This document shows, piece after piece, positions 51,501 through 61,032 of a DNA stretch of 64,000 nucleotides. Origin of the DNA: Planomonospora parontospora (GTDB lineage Bacteria; Actinomycetota; Actinomycetes; Streptosporangiales; Streptosporangiaceae). The stretch covers positions 268,155 through 332,154 of the forward strand of contig BMQD01000004.1 in the NCBI GenBank assembly GCA_014647935.1. Reading direction: 5' to 3'. The first letter of the stretch is position 1, and the number at the start of each line of letters is the position of its first letter. The translations under genes were made by a program, and so were the position numbers. The notes below the pieces were generated by a model, which did no database searches, had not been told where the DNA came from, and saw only the letters and a program-made list of their open reading frames with translations.

Positions 51501-51860
51501 GTGGTTCCTGCACTCAACGTCCGGACATGGCGCGACGACTCCTGCACGGTGATCAAGGCGGAGGGCGAGCTCGACATGGCGTCCGCCCCCCGGTTCCGGG
51601 CCGCGATCGACGAGGTGCTCGATCCTCCGGGCAGGCCCTGCCTGGTGATGGACCTGACCGAAGTGCCCTTCTGCGACTCCGTGGGGCTCGGCGTCCTGGT
51701 GGGGACGCTCGCCCGGGTACGGGACGCCCGGGGCCGCCTCGTCCTCGTGACCGCTCCCGGGATGATCACCCACCTGCTGACGATCACCAATCTCGATCGC
51801 CACTTCGAGACGTGCGGCAGCCTGCACGAGGCCCTCGCGACCTTCGACGCCGCGGCCTGA
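51501..51860 (+). CDS. STAS-domain anti-anti-sigma factor
   Basis: 119 residues, a single STAS domain. IKAEGELDMASAPRFRAAI is the N-terminal strand-helix, and PFCDSVGLGVLVG (57-69) holds the phosphorylatable Ser60. Dephosphorylated forms bind an anti-sigma kinase and release an alternative sigma factor. GGAGG is 8 nt before the GTG at 51501, so I prefer it to the codons at 51492 and 51495 that lie too close. No cognate kinase or sigma gene is adjacent, so its partner must lie elsewhere. Confidence 0.88.
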   Translation: MVPALNVRTWRDDSCTVIKAEGELDMASAPRFRAAIDEVLDPPGRPCLVMDLTEVPFCDSVGLGVLVGTLARVRDARGRLVLVTAPGMITHLLTITNLDRHFETCGSLHEALATFDAAA

Positions 51861-52009
51861 CCCCTCCGCCCGCGGAGCCCCCGCTCTCCGGGGCAGCGGT
51901 GCCCTCCAGTACGGTCCCGCCGTCCCGCCCTGCCGACATCGGACCGGGACGGACGGCCCCGTCCGGCAGGACTCGCCTCCCCGCCCCCTTCAGCGGATAC
52001 GGGCCCCTG

Positions 52010-52048
52010 TTCCGTCCCCGCTCCGCGTCGCACGGATCGGGGACGGAA
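52010..52048. terminator. Perfect 11-bp inverted repeat between convergent genes
   Basis: TTCCGTCCCCG (52010-52020) and CGGGGACGGAA (52038-52048) form a stem with a 17-nt loop between the STAS gene and the convergent acyl-CoA dehydrogenase gene. Without a T-run it is a probable factor-dependent or bidirectional terminator. Confidence 0.6.
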
Positions 52049-52121
52049 GAGAACACTTCGGAGACCGTCCCGAGGCCGGGGAACGATCCCGGCGGGAAAC
52101 GCGCTTCCGCCGCTCAGCCGC

Positions 52122-53285
52122 CTACTTCAGCAGCTGGCGGGCCATGACCATGCGCTGGACCTGGTTGGTGCCCTCGTAGATCTGGGTGATCTTGGCGTCG
52201 CGCATCATGCGCTCGACCGGGAACTCGCTGGTGTAGCCGTACCCGCCGAGGAGCTGGACCGCGTCGGTGGTGATCTCCATGGCGGCGTCGGACGCGGCGC
52301 ACTTGGCGGCGCTGGAGAAGAAGGTGAGGTCGGCCTGGGGCTCGCCGTGCATGGCCAGCTCGGACTTGGCGGCGGCGGCGTAGGTGAGCTGGCGGGCGGC
52401 CTCGAGCTTCATCGCCATGTCGGCGAGCATGAACTGCACGCCCTGGAACTCGGCGATGGCCTTGCCGAACTGCCTGCGCTCCTTGACGTAGCCGACCGCG
52501 TAGTCGAGCGCGCCCTGGGCGATGCCGAGCGCCTGGGCGGCGATCGTGATGCGGGTGTGGTCCAGGGTGGCCAGCGCGGTCTTGAAGCCGGTGCCGGGGG
52601 CGCCGATCATCCGGGACGCCGGGATGCGGACGTCCTCCATGATGACCTGCCGGGTCGGGGAGCCCTTGATGCCGAGCTTCTTCTCCTTCGGGCCGAAGCT
52701 GACGCCCTCGTCGCCCTTCTCCACGACGAACGCGGAGATGCCCCGCGCGCCGGCGCCGGGCTCGGTCACGGCCATCACCGTGTAGTACTCCGACACCCCG
52801 GCGTTGGTGATCCACATCTTGGCGCCGTTGAGCACGTAGTGGTCGCCGTCGGCCACCGCGCGGGTCTTCATGGCGGCCGCGTCGCTGCCCGCCTCGGCCT
52901 CGGACAGGGCGTAGGAGAACATCGCCTCGCCGCGCGCGACCGGCGCGAGGTAGCGCTGCTTGAGCTCCTCGGAGGCCGACAGCAGCAGCGGCACGGTGCC
53001 GAGCTTGTTGACGGCGGGGATCAGCGAGGACGACGCGCAGGCACGCGCCACCTCCTCGATGACGATGACGGTCGCGAGCGCGTCGGCGCCGGCGCCGCCG
53101 TACTCCTCGGGCACGTGCACGGCGTGCAGATCGGCGGCGGCGAGCGCCTTGTAGGAGTCCCAGGGGAACTCGCCCGTCTCGTCGGCCTCTGCGGCCCGAG
53201 GGGCGATCTTCTCGTCGGCGAGGGCACGGACGGTCTCCCGGAGCATCTGGTGCTCCTCGGGCAGCGCGTAGAGAGGGAAGCTCAT
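52122..53285 (-). CDS. Acyl-CoA dehydrogenase
   Basis: 387 residues with the three-part ACAD fold: FSYALSEAEAGSDAAAMKT (FAD/substrate loop), WITNAGVSEYYTVMAVT (beta domain), and DAVQLLGGYGYTSEFPVERMMRDAKI with the catalytic-base loop IYEGTNQVQR, where Glu371 is the proposed base. It oxidises an acyl-CoA to the enoyl-CoA in fatty or branched-chain catabolism; chain length is not predictable. Placement with purE/purK nearby matches fadE25 (Rv3274c). It diverges from the sugar-nucleotide dehydrogenase gene over 149 nt. Confidence 0.93.
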   Translation of the reverse strand: MSFPLYALPEEHQMLRETVRALADEKIAPRAAEADETGEFPWDSYKALAAADLHAVHVPEEYGGAGADALATVIVIEEVARACASSSLIPAVNKLGTVPLLLSASEELKQRYLAPVARGEAMFSYALSEAEAGSDAAAMKTRAVADGDHYVLNGAKMWITNAGVSEYYTVMAVTEPGAGARGISAFVVEKGDEGVSFGPKEKKLGIKGSPTRQVIMEDVRIPASRMIGAPGTGFKTALATLDHTRITIAAQALGIAQGALDYAVGYVKERRQFGKAIAEFQGVQFMLADMAMKLEAARQLTYAAAAKSELAMHGEPQADLTFFSSAAKCAASDAAMEITTDAVQLLGGYGYTSEFPVERMMRDAKITQIYEGTNQVQRMVMARQLLK

Positions 53286-53434
53286 GGGAAAATACTAGGA
53301 CGTCCAACAAAGTGGGCACCGACCGGACGCCTGTGATGTGCGCCGCTGCGCCCCGCAGGTCGGGCGGCAAAATTCCGGTCAAGGATGCCGATACCCTGTC
53401 CGGGTCGGATTGGGCAGAACCGAAAGGATCCACC

Positions 53435-54754
53435 GTGGCCTATCGCCTGACCGTGCTGGGGACCGGATACCTGGGTGCCACGCACGCGGCGTGCATGGCC
53501 GAGCTCGGCTTCGAGGTGCTCGGCCTGGACGTCGACGCCGCCAAGGTCGCCAGCCTCCAGGCGGGGAACCTGCCCATCCACGAGCCGGGACTGGAGGACA
53601 TCCTCCGCCGCAACCTGGCCAACGGACGGCTCCGCTTCACCTCCTCCTACGAGGAGGCCGCGGACTTCGGCGACGTGCACTTCGTGTGCGTCGGCACCCC
53701 GCAGAAGAAGGGCGAGTACGCCGCGGACGTCTCCTACCTCGACGCCGTGATCGAATCGCTCGCCCCGCACCTGAGGCGCGACTGCCTGGTCGTGGGCAAG
53801 TCCACGGTGCCGGTCGGCACCGCCCAGCGCCTGTCCGACAAGCTGGCCCGGCTCGCCCCCGCCGGCGAGGCGGCCGAGCTGGCCTGGAACCCGGAGTTCC
53901 TGCGCGAGGGCTTCGCCGTGAAGGACACCCTGCACCCGGACCGCATCGTGCTCGGCGTGCACTCGGAGAAGCCCGAGAAGATCATGCGCGAGGTCTACGC
54001 CTCCATGCTCGAGCACGGGACCCCGCTGGTGATCACCGACTACCCGACCGCGGAGCTGGTCAAGGTCGCCGCCAACGCCTTCCTGGCCACCAAGATCTCC
54101 TTCATCAACGCCATGGCCGAGGTCTGCGAGGCCGCGCACGCCGACGTCAAGCAGCTGTCGCTGGCGCTCTCCTACGACGAGCGCATCGGCGGCCGGTTCC
54201 TCAACCCGGGCCTGGGCTTCGGCGGCGGCTGCCTGCCCAAGGACATCCGCGCCTTCATGGCGCGCGCCGGGGAGCTGGGCGCCGACCAGGCGCTGACCTT
54301 CCTGCGCGAGGTGGACGCGATCAACATGCGCCGCCGGGCCCGCATGGTCGACCTGGCCCGCGAGCTGTCCGGGGGCTCCTTCCGCGGCTGCACGATGGCC
54401 GTGCTGGGCGCGGCGTTCAAGCCCAACTCCGACGACATCCGCGACTCCCCCGCCCTGGACGTCGCCGTGAAGATCGCCGAGCAGGGCGGCAAGGTCACCG
54501 TCTACGACCCCGTCGCGCAGGAGAACGCCCGCCGCGCCCACCCCGAGCTGAACTACGGCGCCTCCGCCCTGGAGGCCGCGCGCGGCGCCCACGTCGTGCT
54601 GCTGCTGACCGAGTGGCAGGAGTTCGTCGACCTCGACCCCGAGGAGCTGGGCTCCGTCGTCGCCTCCCGGAAGATGGTGGACGGCCGCAACGCCCTGGAC
54701 GCCGAGACCTGGCGCGCCGCCGGCTGGCACTACCGCGCCCTCGGCCGCCCCTGA
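53435..54754 (+). CDS. UDP-glucose/GDP-mannose 6-dehydrogenase family protein
   Basis: 439 residues. The Rossmann GTGYLG (9-14), HEPGLED, the hinge and catalytic LGFGGGCLPKDI (Cys266) and GAAFKPNSDDIRDSPALDV are signatures of nucleotide-sugar 6-dehydrogenases that oxidise UDP-glucose (or relatives) to the uronate in two NAD steps. GTG with AAAGGA 6 nt upstream; earlier in-frame codons are not conserved. It would supply a uronic acid for the local wall polysaccharide. The sugar is most likely glucose, but GlcNAc or mannose forms exist. Confidence 0.9.
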   Translation: MAYRLTVLGTGYLGATHAACMAELGFEVLGLDVDAAKVASLQAGNLPIHEPGLEDILRRNLANGRLRFTSSYEEAADFGDVHFVCVGTPQKKGEYAADVSYLDAVIESLAPHLRRDCLVVGKSTVPVGTAQRLSDKLARLAPAGEAAELAWNPEFLREGFAVKDTLHPDRIVLGVHSEKPEKIMREVYASMLEHGTPLVITDYPTAELVKVAANAFLATKISFINAMAEVCEAAHADVKQLSLALSYDERIGGRFLNPGLGFGGGCLPKDIRAFMARAGELGADQALTFLREVDAINMRRRARMVDLARELSGGSFRGCTMAVLGAAFKPNSDDIRDSPALDVAVKIAEQGGKVTVYDPVAQENARRAHPELNYGASALEAARGAHVVLLLTEWQEFVDLDPEELGSVVASRKMVDGRNALDAETWRAAGWHYRALGRP

Positions 54755-54836
54755 CCCCGGCCCGTTACGCCCCTCGGGCCGCCCCGGCCCGCACCCCGAC
54801 CTCTCGCCCCTCGGCCCCCACGAGGGAGGACCCCGC

Positions 54837-55133
54837 GTGTTCGTCCTGGAACTGACCTACCTCGTCCCCGCCGAGGAGGCCGACGCCCTGCTCGAGGCGC
54901 ACGTCGCCTGGCTGGACCGGCAGTACGCCGCCGGGTTCTTCCTGGCCTCGGGCCGCAAGGTGCCGCGGGACGGCGGGATCATCCTCGCCACGGGCCTCGA
55001 CCGGGCCGGGGCGGAGGCGCTGGTCGCGTCGGACCCGTTCGTCACGGCCCGGATGTGCGCCTACCGCGTCACCGAGTTCGTCGCCACCAGGACCGCCCCC
55101 GCCCTCGAGCCGTACCGCGAGCCGCCCGCCTGA
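54837..55133 (+). CDS. YciI-like protein
   Basis: 98 residues of the YciI/DGPF-type ferredoxin-like fold: FVLELTYLVPAEEADALLEAHVAWLD, with His22 as the conserved pocket residue, and DPFVTARMCAYRVTEF at the end. Family members are small enzymes or ligand binders of uncertain function. GGAGGA precedes the GTG. It follows the sugar dehydrogenase by 82 nt and is convergent with VapC, so it may be cotranscribed with the former. Confidence 0.85.
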   Translation: MFVLELTYLVPAEEADALLEAHVAWLDRQYAAGFFLASGRKVPRDGGIILATGLDRAGAEALVASDPFVTARMCAYRVTEFVATRTAPALEPYREPPA

Positions 55134-55188
55134 CGGCGCCCGGACGAGAGCTCACCGGGTATGCCGCGGCGGGGAAACAGGAGGCGTC

Positions 55189-55611
55189 CTACTTCCCCGC
55201 CCCGGGCCCGTACCACTGGAGCGCCTGGCCGGTGACCGCCGCGATGCGGTCGAAGTCGTGATCGCGGTGCAGCAGGGTGAGGCCGCGCAGCTCGGCCGTC
55301 GCCGCCACCACCAGATCGACCGGTCCGGCACTGCGATGCCACCCCTGCGTCGTGAGCATGCCCTGGACCTGCCACGCGCGGTCGTAGGCACGATCGTCGA
55401 CGGGCACCCGGCCGAACAACTGCCGCATGTCCTCGATCCCGCGCTCGCGGTCCGCCTGTGATCGTGCGCTGTAGAAGAACTCGAGCTCGGTGATCGGACA
55501 CACGGCGACCAGCCCTGCCGCGACCGCCTGGTCCCAGCCGTAGCTCTCGGCTTCCTTCCGCATGAGCCCGGCCAGCGCGCTGGTGTCGATGAGGAACTGC
55601 GCGGGACTCAC
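55189..55611 (-). CDS. vapC: VapC-type PIN-domain toxin ribonuclease
   Basis: 140 residues. The PIN acidic set is visible: Asp9 (FLIDTSA), Glu42 (PITELEF), Asp99 (SAGPVDLVVAATA) and Asp117/119 (HRDHDFD). VapC toxins cleave tRNA or rRNA when freed from antitoxin. GTG start overlaps by 4 nt the stop of the antitoxin gene, the standard order. It ends 55 nt from the convergent YciI gene. Length and spacing are normal, so the toxin looks intact. Confidence 0.92.
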   Translation of the reverse strand: MSPAQFLIDTSALAGLMRKEAESYGWDQAVAAGLVAVCPITELEFFYSARSQADRERGIEDMRQLFGRVPVDDRAYDRAWQVQGMLTTQGWHRSAGPVDLVVAATAELRGLTLLHRDHDFDRIAAVTGQALQWYGPGAGK

Positions 55612-55823
55612 CGCCGGTAGTTCCCCTTCTCTTCGAAGAGTTCCAGATCGAAGCCGCCCTCGGCCGCGGCGCTACGCAGCCGTGCCAGTGCCAGCGCGCG
55701 CCGCCGGTTCTCCAGCACCTCGCGCAGGGCGCTGTTGACCGTCTCCTTCTTCGTGCTGGTCCCCAGAGCCTTCGCGACCTCGGCCACCAGCTCGTCATCC
55801 AGGTCGATCATCGTTCGGCTCAC
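55608..55823 (-). CDS. vapB: VapB-type antitoxin
   Basis: 71 residues: an N-terminal ribbon-helix-helix (TMIDLDDELVAEVAKALG, TKKETVNSALREVLENRRR) that binds the operator as a dimer, and a C-terminal tail ending in FDLELFEEKGNYRR that wraps the toxin. GTG 55823 has GGAGG 6 nt upstream. Palindromic sequences stand immediately upstream and should be the autoregulatory operator. Open frame extends further upstream but is not conserved. Confidence 0.9.
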   Translation of the reverse strand: MSRTMIDLDDELVAEVAKALGTSTKKETVNSALREVLENRRRALALARLRSAAAEGGFDLELFEEKGNYRR

Positions 55824-55834
55824 GACAGCCCTCC

Positions 55835-55875
55835 AGGCATATTGGAATGCATCCAAGGTACATCGGCATATGCCT
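55835..55875. promoter_or_regulatory. vapB: Nested palindromic operator upstream of vapBC
   Basis: AGGCATAT (55835-55842) and ATATGCCT (55868-55875) are an outer inverted repeat; GGCATATGCC (55865-55874) and TTGGAATGCATCCAA (55842-55856) are inner palindromes. All lie within 55 nt upstream of the vapB GTG in an AT-rich patch. This matches the paired dyads bound by RHH antitoxins in autoregulation; the exact contacts are inferred. Confidence 0.7.
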
Positions 55876-55971
55876 AAGTGGCCCGCTCTTCCCCAGAACA
55901 CTCCTCGCGGCGTCCGAGCATGCCGGATCCCTCGGGTGAGGCCCCTCCCGACCGGCGAGGCCGCCCCGCGG

Positions 55972-56502
55972 TCAGCCGCCGAGCCGGGCGGCCTCCTCGC
56001 GGAGCCGGGCGCCCTTGGCGTGGGCCTGGTCCCGCAGCTCCCCCTGGAAGCGCTCCATCTTCGCGCGCAGCTCCGCGTCCGCCGCCGCGAGGATCCGTAC
56101 GGCCAGCAGCCCCGCGTTGCGCGCGCCGCCGACGGCCACGGTGGCGACCGGGACGCCCGCGGGCATCTGGACGATCGAGAGCAGGGAGTCCATGCCGTCG
56201 AGGTACTTCAGCGGGACGGGGACGCCGATCACCGGGAGCGGGGTCACCGAGGCGAGCATGCCGGGCAGGTGGGCGGCTCCCCCGGCCCCGGCGATGATCA
56301 CTTTCAGGCCGCGCTCCGCCGCCCGGGCGCCGTAGGCGATCATCTCGTCGGGCATGCGGTGCGCGGAGACCACGTCTGCCTCGAACGCCACCCCGAACTC
56401 CGCGAGCGCCTCGGCGGCGAGCCGCATCACCGGCCAGTCGGAGTCGCTGCCCATCACGACGCCGACGGTCGGAACGGCCGCGCCGTCCTGTGCGGTGCTC
56501 AC
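55972..56502 (-). CDS. purE: N5-carboxyaminoimidazole ribonucleotide mutase PurE
   Basis: 176 residues. [13 protein letters not shown] (14-26) binds phosphate and SAHRMPDEM (47-55) holds the catalytic His; [11 protein letters not shown] and ALPVIGVP-like PLPVIGVPV follow. It converts N5-CAIR to CAIR in purine synthesis after PurK. GTG start overlaps by 4 nt the stop of purK. Class I PurE, consistent with a PurK partner. Matches Rv3275c. Confidence 0.95.
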   Translation of the reverse strand: MSTAQDGAAVPTVGVVMGSDSDWPVMRLAAEALAEFGVAFEADVVSAHRMPDEMIAYGARAAERGLKVIIAGAGGAAHLPGMLASVTPLPVIGVPVPLKYLDGMDSLLSIVQMPAGVPVATVAVGGARNAGLLAVRILAAADAELRAKMERFQGELRDQAHAKGARLREEAARLGG

Positions 56503-57656
56503 GTGTAGGTCCCTTCGCAGAGGTAGACGGCGGCGTGCCGGGCGCGGGCGCGGACCTCGTCGAGGTCGGTGCCGAGGGCGGTGACGTGCCCGATCTTGCG
56601 GCCGGGCCGTACCTCCTTGCCGTAGAAGTGGACCTTGATCCCGGGGTCGTGGGCCATGACGTGCTCGTAGCGGGAGAAGACGTCCGGGTCCTCGCCGCCC
56701 AGCAGGTTGGCCATCACCACGACCGGCGCGGTCGGCGCGGGCGAGCCGAGCGGGAGGTCGAGCACGGCGCGCAGGTGCTGCTCGAACTGGGAGGTGCGGG
56801 CCCCCTCGATGGTCCAGTGACCGCTGTTGTGCGGGCGCATGGCCAGCTCGTTGACCACGAGCCCGGAGGCGGTGGCGAACATCTCCACGGCCAGCAGCCC
56901 GGTGACGCCGAGGTCCTTGGCGATCCCCAGGGCGATCCGCTGGGCGGCCGCGGCCGCCTCCGGGTCGAGGCCGGGCGCGGGCGCGAGCACCTCCACGCAG
57001 ATGCCGTCGCGCTGCACGGTCTCCACCACCGGATAACTGACGCCCTGCCCGTGCGGGGAGCGCGCGACCAGCACGGCCAGCTCCCGCTCGAACGGCACGA
57101 ACGCCTCGGCCAGCAGCGGCACCCCGCTCGCCAGGACCTCCGCGGCATCGGCGGCCGACCGGCAGATCCAGACGCCGCGGCCGTCGTAGCCGCCGCGCAC
57201 GGCCTTGAGCACCACGGGCCAGCCGTGGTCGGCGGCGAATCCCTCCACGTCGGCGGCGGTGGCGACGCGCCGCCAGGCCGGGCACGGGGCGCCGATCGCG
57301 GTCAGCCGCTCGCGCATGACGGCCTTGTCCTGGGCGTGCACGAGCGCCTCCGCGCCGGGGTGCACGGCGAAGCCGTCCGCCAGCAGCGCACCGATGTGCT
57401 CGGTGGGCACGTGCTCGTGGTCGAAGGTGACCGCGTCGCACCCCTTGGCGAAGTCGCGCAGGTCGGACAGGTCGCGGTGGTCGCCGAGGCGCACGTCGGC
57501 GACCACCCGGGCCGCGCTCTCGTCCCGGGACCCGGCCAGCACCCGGAGCTCCACGCCCAGGGCGATGGCCGCCTGCTGGGTCATCCGGGCCAGCTGGCCC
57601 GCTCCGATCATGCCGACGACGGGCCCGCCGGGACCGCTCAAGGAAGGGCTGCTCAC
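56499..57656 (-). CDS. purK: N5-carboxyaminoimidazole ribonucleotide synthase PurK
   Basis: 385 residues, ATP-grasp family. [13 protein letters not shown] (N-terminal dinucleotide-like loop), [16 protein letters not shown] (ATP-grasp lid), [15 protein letters not shown] and [17 protein letters not shown] are the classic PurK signatures. The enzyme carboxylates AIR with bicarbonate and ATP. GTG 57656 is chosen near the fold; codons upstream are in frame but unconserved. It is coupled to purE, and matches Rv3276c in synteny. Confidence 0.95.
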   Translation of the reverse strand: MSSPSLSGPGGPVVGMIGAGQLARMTQQAAIALGVELRVLAGSRDESAARVVADVRLGDHRDLSDLRDFAKGCDAVTFDHEHVPTEHIGALLADGFAVHPGAEALVHAQDKAVMRERLTAIGAPCPAWRRVATAADVEGFAADHGWPVVLKAVRGGYDGRGVWICRSAADAAEVLASGVPLLAEAFVPFERELAVLVARSPHGQGVSYPVVETVQRDGICVEVLAPAPGLDPEAAAAAQRIALGIAKDLGVTGLLAVEMFATASGLVVNELAMRPHNSGHWTIEGARTSQFEQHLRAVLDLPLGSPAPTAPVVVMANLLGGEDPDVFSRYEHVMAHDPGIKVHFYGKEVRPGRKIGHVTALGTDLDEVRARARHAAVYLCEGTYT

Positions 57657-57845
57657 GTCCGCCGAGCTTACCGGCCCCCGGTACGCCGCCGGGCACGGGC
57701 AAGGGCCCACGCGGGCGGCACCCCGGCACCGATGCCGCCGGTCCGGGGTGTGCGGTGCGGAAAGGGTCCGGGCGGGCGGGCCCCGGTACGGCTCCACCTG
57801 GTCCCGCCGCTTCCGTGGTCGGGCCGGGCGCCCGGGCCGGGCCCG

Positions 57846-58838
57846 TCACTTCGCGGTCAGGTCGGCCAGCGCGCGCCGGGAGGCGACGGTCGAGACCTCG
57901 CCGTCGTCCCCGACCTCGGTGACGAGGAGGACGATCTCGGTGCCGGTCAGTTCGGCGGCCCTGGACCTGCCGGTGAAGGCCCGCAGTTCCGCGCCGCCGT
58001 GAACCGGCCGGGAGAGCGAGGAGCGGCCGGGCCGGGGCCGCTGCCGGTACTCGATCTCCAGCGCGTGGACCACCAGCGCGCCCTCGCTCAGCGGGAGCAC
58101 CCGGCGCGGGCCGACGACCAGCCGGACGTCGGTGGTGAGCCGGTCGGGGGCGGCCTCCGTCCGGCGCGCCCCGAGGTCCGCACGCAGGACGGCGGCGGCG
58201 TCCCTCTTGGGGAAGGTCACCCCGCTCACCCCCGCCGGGTCGGTGAGGTAGGTCAGGTAGCGCTGCGGCACCAGGCGGGCCCTGACCCCGGTGCCGGAGG
58301 CGACGGCGGTGGACCCGGGGGAACCGGCGGCCTCGGGGACGGTGTCGGAGGCGGCCTCGGAGGCGGTGTCCCCGGTGGCCGGGATGGGCCCCGCGCCGAG
58401 CCGCCAGCCGTCGCCCTCGTCGACGAACAGGAAGTAGGCGGGGTCCGGTTCGCGGGCCAGGGCGACGAACCAGCGGTCCTCGCCTCCGGAGGCCGGCAGC
58501 AGGAACTCCGGTCCGGCGTACTTCCCCACGGTCCCGGCGGAGGCGGGGGCCGGGCGGCCGTTCCGGGTCGCCTCGCAGGCACGGCCGCCCAGCGTCTTCT
58601 CCGCCCAGGCGGTCAGCCTCCCGACCGCCGCGCAGTCCCGGTCCCGCCAGGCGTCACCGAGCCCCTGGAGCAGCTCGAACGCCTGGGCCGCCTCGGCGGC
58701 GCCGACCGCGCCCGCGGACGCCTCGGCCGACGGTCCGCTCCCGGAGTCCCGGTAGGCCGGGGTCCGCCCGTCGCTCCGCGCACCGCAGCCGGTCAGCAGG
58801 GACAGCCCGAGGATCAGGGCGAGCAGTCGGCGAGGCAC
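57846..58838 (-). CDS. Predicted lipoprotein, function unknown
   Basis: 330 residues. The signal [20 protein letters not shown] carries a lipobox (LTGC, Cys18). The mature part is polar with [18 protein letters not shown] near the start and a beta-rich C-terminal half ([27 protein letters not shown]). No family recognised. GTG 58838 has AGGA 6 nt upstream. It faces the divergent gtrA-type gene and follows purK by 189 nt. A role outside the cell in wall or stress sensing is possible, not shown. Confidence 0.75.
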   Translation of the reverse strand: MPRRLLALILGLSLLTGCGARSDGRTPAYRDSGSGPSAEASAGAVGAAEAAQAFELLQGLGDAWRDRDCAAVGRLTAWAEKTLGGRACEATRNGRPAPASAGTVGKYAGPEFLLPASGGEDRWFVALAREPDPAYFLFVDEGDGWRLGAGPIPATGDTASEAASDTVPEAAGSPGSTAVASGTGVRARLVPQRYLTYLTDPAGVSGVTFPKRDAAAVLRADLGARRTEAAPDRLTTDVRLVVGPRRVLPLSEGALVVHALEIEYRQRPRPGRSSLSRPVHGGAELRAFTGRSRAAELTGTEIVLLVTEVGDDGEVSTVASRRALADLTAK

Positions 58839-59160
58839 GGGAGGTCCTGGGGAGTCCGAGAGGGCCGGCGGCCCGGTGGTCCGATGAGCCATGCCGTGTA
58901 CGGCGGGCCGTACACGGTGATCACGGAGAGCGGACCTCCCCCGGGGGCTCCCCGCGATCGACGGGATCAGCGTAGCCTCAGCCTTACGGATTTATCCGAT
59001 TTTACATGACATTTGCGGAAACGTTCTTTGGGTAATGGGATGTCCGTCCGGCCGACCGCCGGGCGGGCCCCCGAGGGCTCCCGGTAGCCTGAGGGAAGCG
59101 CCCGAGGTCTCGCCGTGTGGCGGATCCGCAGCCGACCTGAGAAAGGATCGTGCAGAGAAC
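58839..59160. other. 322-bp divergent spacer between lipoprotein and GtrA-type genes
   Basis: No gene is supported. The centre (58977-59035) is AT-rich, with the palindrome CGGATTTATCCG at 58987-58998 and CGGAAACGTTCTTTGGGT just after, so it probably holds both promoters. The stretch 59040-59160 is GC-rich leader. Confidence 0.5.
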
Positions 59161-59661
59161 GTGCGGTTTCTTCGACACGCCTACGAGCGGTTCGCCGATC
59201 TGTTGCACGAGCTCGCGAAGTTCGGGACCGTGGGTGCCTTCGCCTTCGTCATCGACGTCGGCGGCTTCAACCTGCTCCACTACGTCCTGGGCTGGTGGGG
59301 GCCGCTGACCTCCAAGGTCGTCGCCACCGCGGTCGCCACCACCTTCGCCTACTTCGGCAACCGCTACTGGACCTACCGGCACCGGGAGCAGAGCGGGCTG
59401 ACCCGCGAGTACTTCCTGTTCTTCCTGCTCAACGGCGTCGCACTGCTGATCGGCCTGCTCGTCGTCGGATTCACCCGCTACACCCTGGAACTGGCCGACC
59501 CGCTCAGCATCAACGTCGCCAACCTCTTCGGCATCGGCCTGGGCACGCTGTTCCGCTTCTTCTCCTACAAGAAGTGGGTCTTCCTGGCCGCCACCGAGGA
59601 CCTCGACACCCCGCGCGAGCTGCCCGAGACCGACGGCGCCCGGACCCGCGAGACCCGCTGA
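59161..59661 (+). CDS. GtrA family membrane protein
   Basis: 166 residues with four helices: KFGTVGAFAFVIDVGGFNLLH, SKVVATAVATTFAYFGNRYWTY, YFLFFLLNGVALLIGLLVV and NLFGIGLGTLFRFFSYKKWVF. FGNRYWTY and FRFFSYKKWVF are the GtrA hallmarks. GtrA proteins assist the transfer of sugars from lipid carriers to surface glycans. GTG start at 59161. The neighbouring purEK order matches Rv3277. A short acidic tail follows. Confidence 0.9.
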   Translation: MRFLRHAYERFADLLHELAKFGTVGAFAFVIDVGGFNLLHYVLGWWGPLTSKVVATAVATTFAYFGNRYWTYRHREQSGLTREYFLFFLLNGVALLIGLLVVGFTRYTLELADPLSINVANLFGIGLGTLFRFFSYKKWVFLAATEDLDTPRELPETDGARTRETR

Positions 59662-59751
59662 TCCGGGGCCCGCGCCCCCGCCGGAGCCGCAGGCCGCCCC
59701 GGCTCCGCAGGATCCGGCGCCGGGTCCGCGTGGTCCGCCCGCCCCGCCGGC

Positions 59752-61029
59752 TCACGCCGGCCCGCTGACCACCCGGTTCCTTCCGGGGTCGCCGACCGGG
59801 CGCAGGAAGATCGCGAAGGCCGCCGGGCGGGGCCGTACCAGCTCCAGGCGGCCGCCGTCGGCGGCGGCCAGCGCCCGGGCCAGGGTCAGCCCCAGGCCGG
59901 TGCCCCCGGCGCCGCTCATGTTCCGCTCGAAGACGCGGGGCGCGAGGTCGTCGGTGATGCCGGGCCCCTCGTCCGCGACCTCGATCACGATGGACTTGCC
60001 GGTGTTGCTGGTGGTCACCGTCACCGGACCGCCGCCGTGCCGCAGGGAGTTCTCCAGCAGCGTGGAGACCACCTGGCTGATGCCGCCGCCGGTGCCCAGG
60101 GCCCGCAGGCCGCGCGTGCCGGACAGCACCAGCTTGCGGCCGTCCCGGCGGAAGGCCGGACCCCACTCGATGAACTGCTGGTCCAGCAGGGCGTCGAGGT
60201 CGACCACCGCGGTCTGGGCGTGGCGCTGCCGCCGGGCGGCGGCGAGCAGCTCGTCGATGACCGCGGTGAGCCGCTCGGCCTGCACGATCGCCGCCTCGCC
60301 CTCCTCCTTGACGACGCTGGGGTCGTCCGCGGCCGCCACGATCTCCTCCAGCCGCATCGTCAGGCCGGTGAGCGGCGTCCGGAGCTGGTGGGAGGCGTCG
60401 GTCGCGAACTCCCGCTCCCTGGCCAGCAGGTCGGCGATGCGGGTCGCGCTGCGGTCCAGTACCTCGGCCACCCGGTCGAGCTCCTGGATGCCGTAGCGGT
60501 GCTTGCTCGGCCGGGCCTCACCGGAGCCGAGCCGCTCGGCGATCATGGCCAGATCGCGGAGCGGGAGCGTCAGGCGGCGCGACTGGACCACCGCCAGCCC
60601 CACCGCCACCGCCATGGCGGCCGCCGCGAGCGCCAGGATGAGCAGGAGCCAGGCGCGGACCTGCTGCTCGACCTGGGTCTTGTCCCGGCTGACCGAGACG
60701 TAGACCCCGCTCTCCGACTGGGCGTCCGCACTCATCTTGCGGTCCTCGGGAGGCTCCGCGCCCACCGTGGTCACCTGAGGAGGGGTCCCCCGGGCGTAGA
60801 TCTGCACGTAGCGCTCGGGATACTTCCTCCCCAGCTGCTCCCGGGTGATGGGCTGCTCCTGGATCCGGGCGTACTCCACCTCGTTGAGCAGGCTCTTCGC
60901 CTCCCCCGACAGCTCCTGGATGGCCTCCTCCTGGATCAGGCGGTTGACCGCCACCCCCAGGGGGATACCGAGCAGGAGCACCGCGATGACCGCGACGAGC
61001 AGGGTCGAGGAGAGCAGGCGGCGGCGCAT
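59752..61029 (-). CDS. Sensor histidine kinase
   Basis: 425 residues. Two helices (about 8-28 and 127-150) frame a 100-residue sensor domain outside. HAMP-like linker VVQSRRLTLPLRDLAMIAERL is followed by the phospho-acceptor FATDASHQLRTPLTG (His214) and the ATPase domain with N-box LLENSLRH (Asn327) and VADEGPGI (353-357). It lies 3 nt after its response regulator. The stimulus is not predictable. The sensor part is Gln/Glu-rich. Confidence 0.93.
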   Translation of the reverse strand: MRRRLLSSTLLVAVIAVLLLGIPLGVAVNRLIQEEAIQELSGEAKSLLNEVEYARIQEQPITREQLGRKYPERYVQIYARGTPPQVTTVGAEPPEDRKMSADAQSESGVYVSVSRDKTQVEQQVRAWLLLILALAAAAMAVAVGLAVVQSRRLTLPLRDLAMIAERLGSGEARPSKHRYGIQELDRVAEVLDRSATRIADLLAREREFATDASHQLRTPLTGLTMRLEEIVAAADDPSVVKEEGEAAIVQAERLTAVIDELLAAARRQRHAQTAVVDLDALLDQQFIEWGPAFRRDGRKLVLSGTRGLRALGTGGGISQVVSTLLENSLRHGGGPVTVTTSNTGKSIVIEVADEGPGITDDLAPRVFERNMSGAGGTGLGLTLARALAAADGGRLELVRPRPAAFAIFLRPVGDPGRNRVVSGPA

Positions 61030-61032
61030 TCC

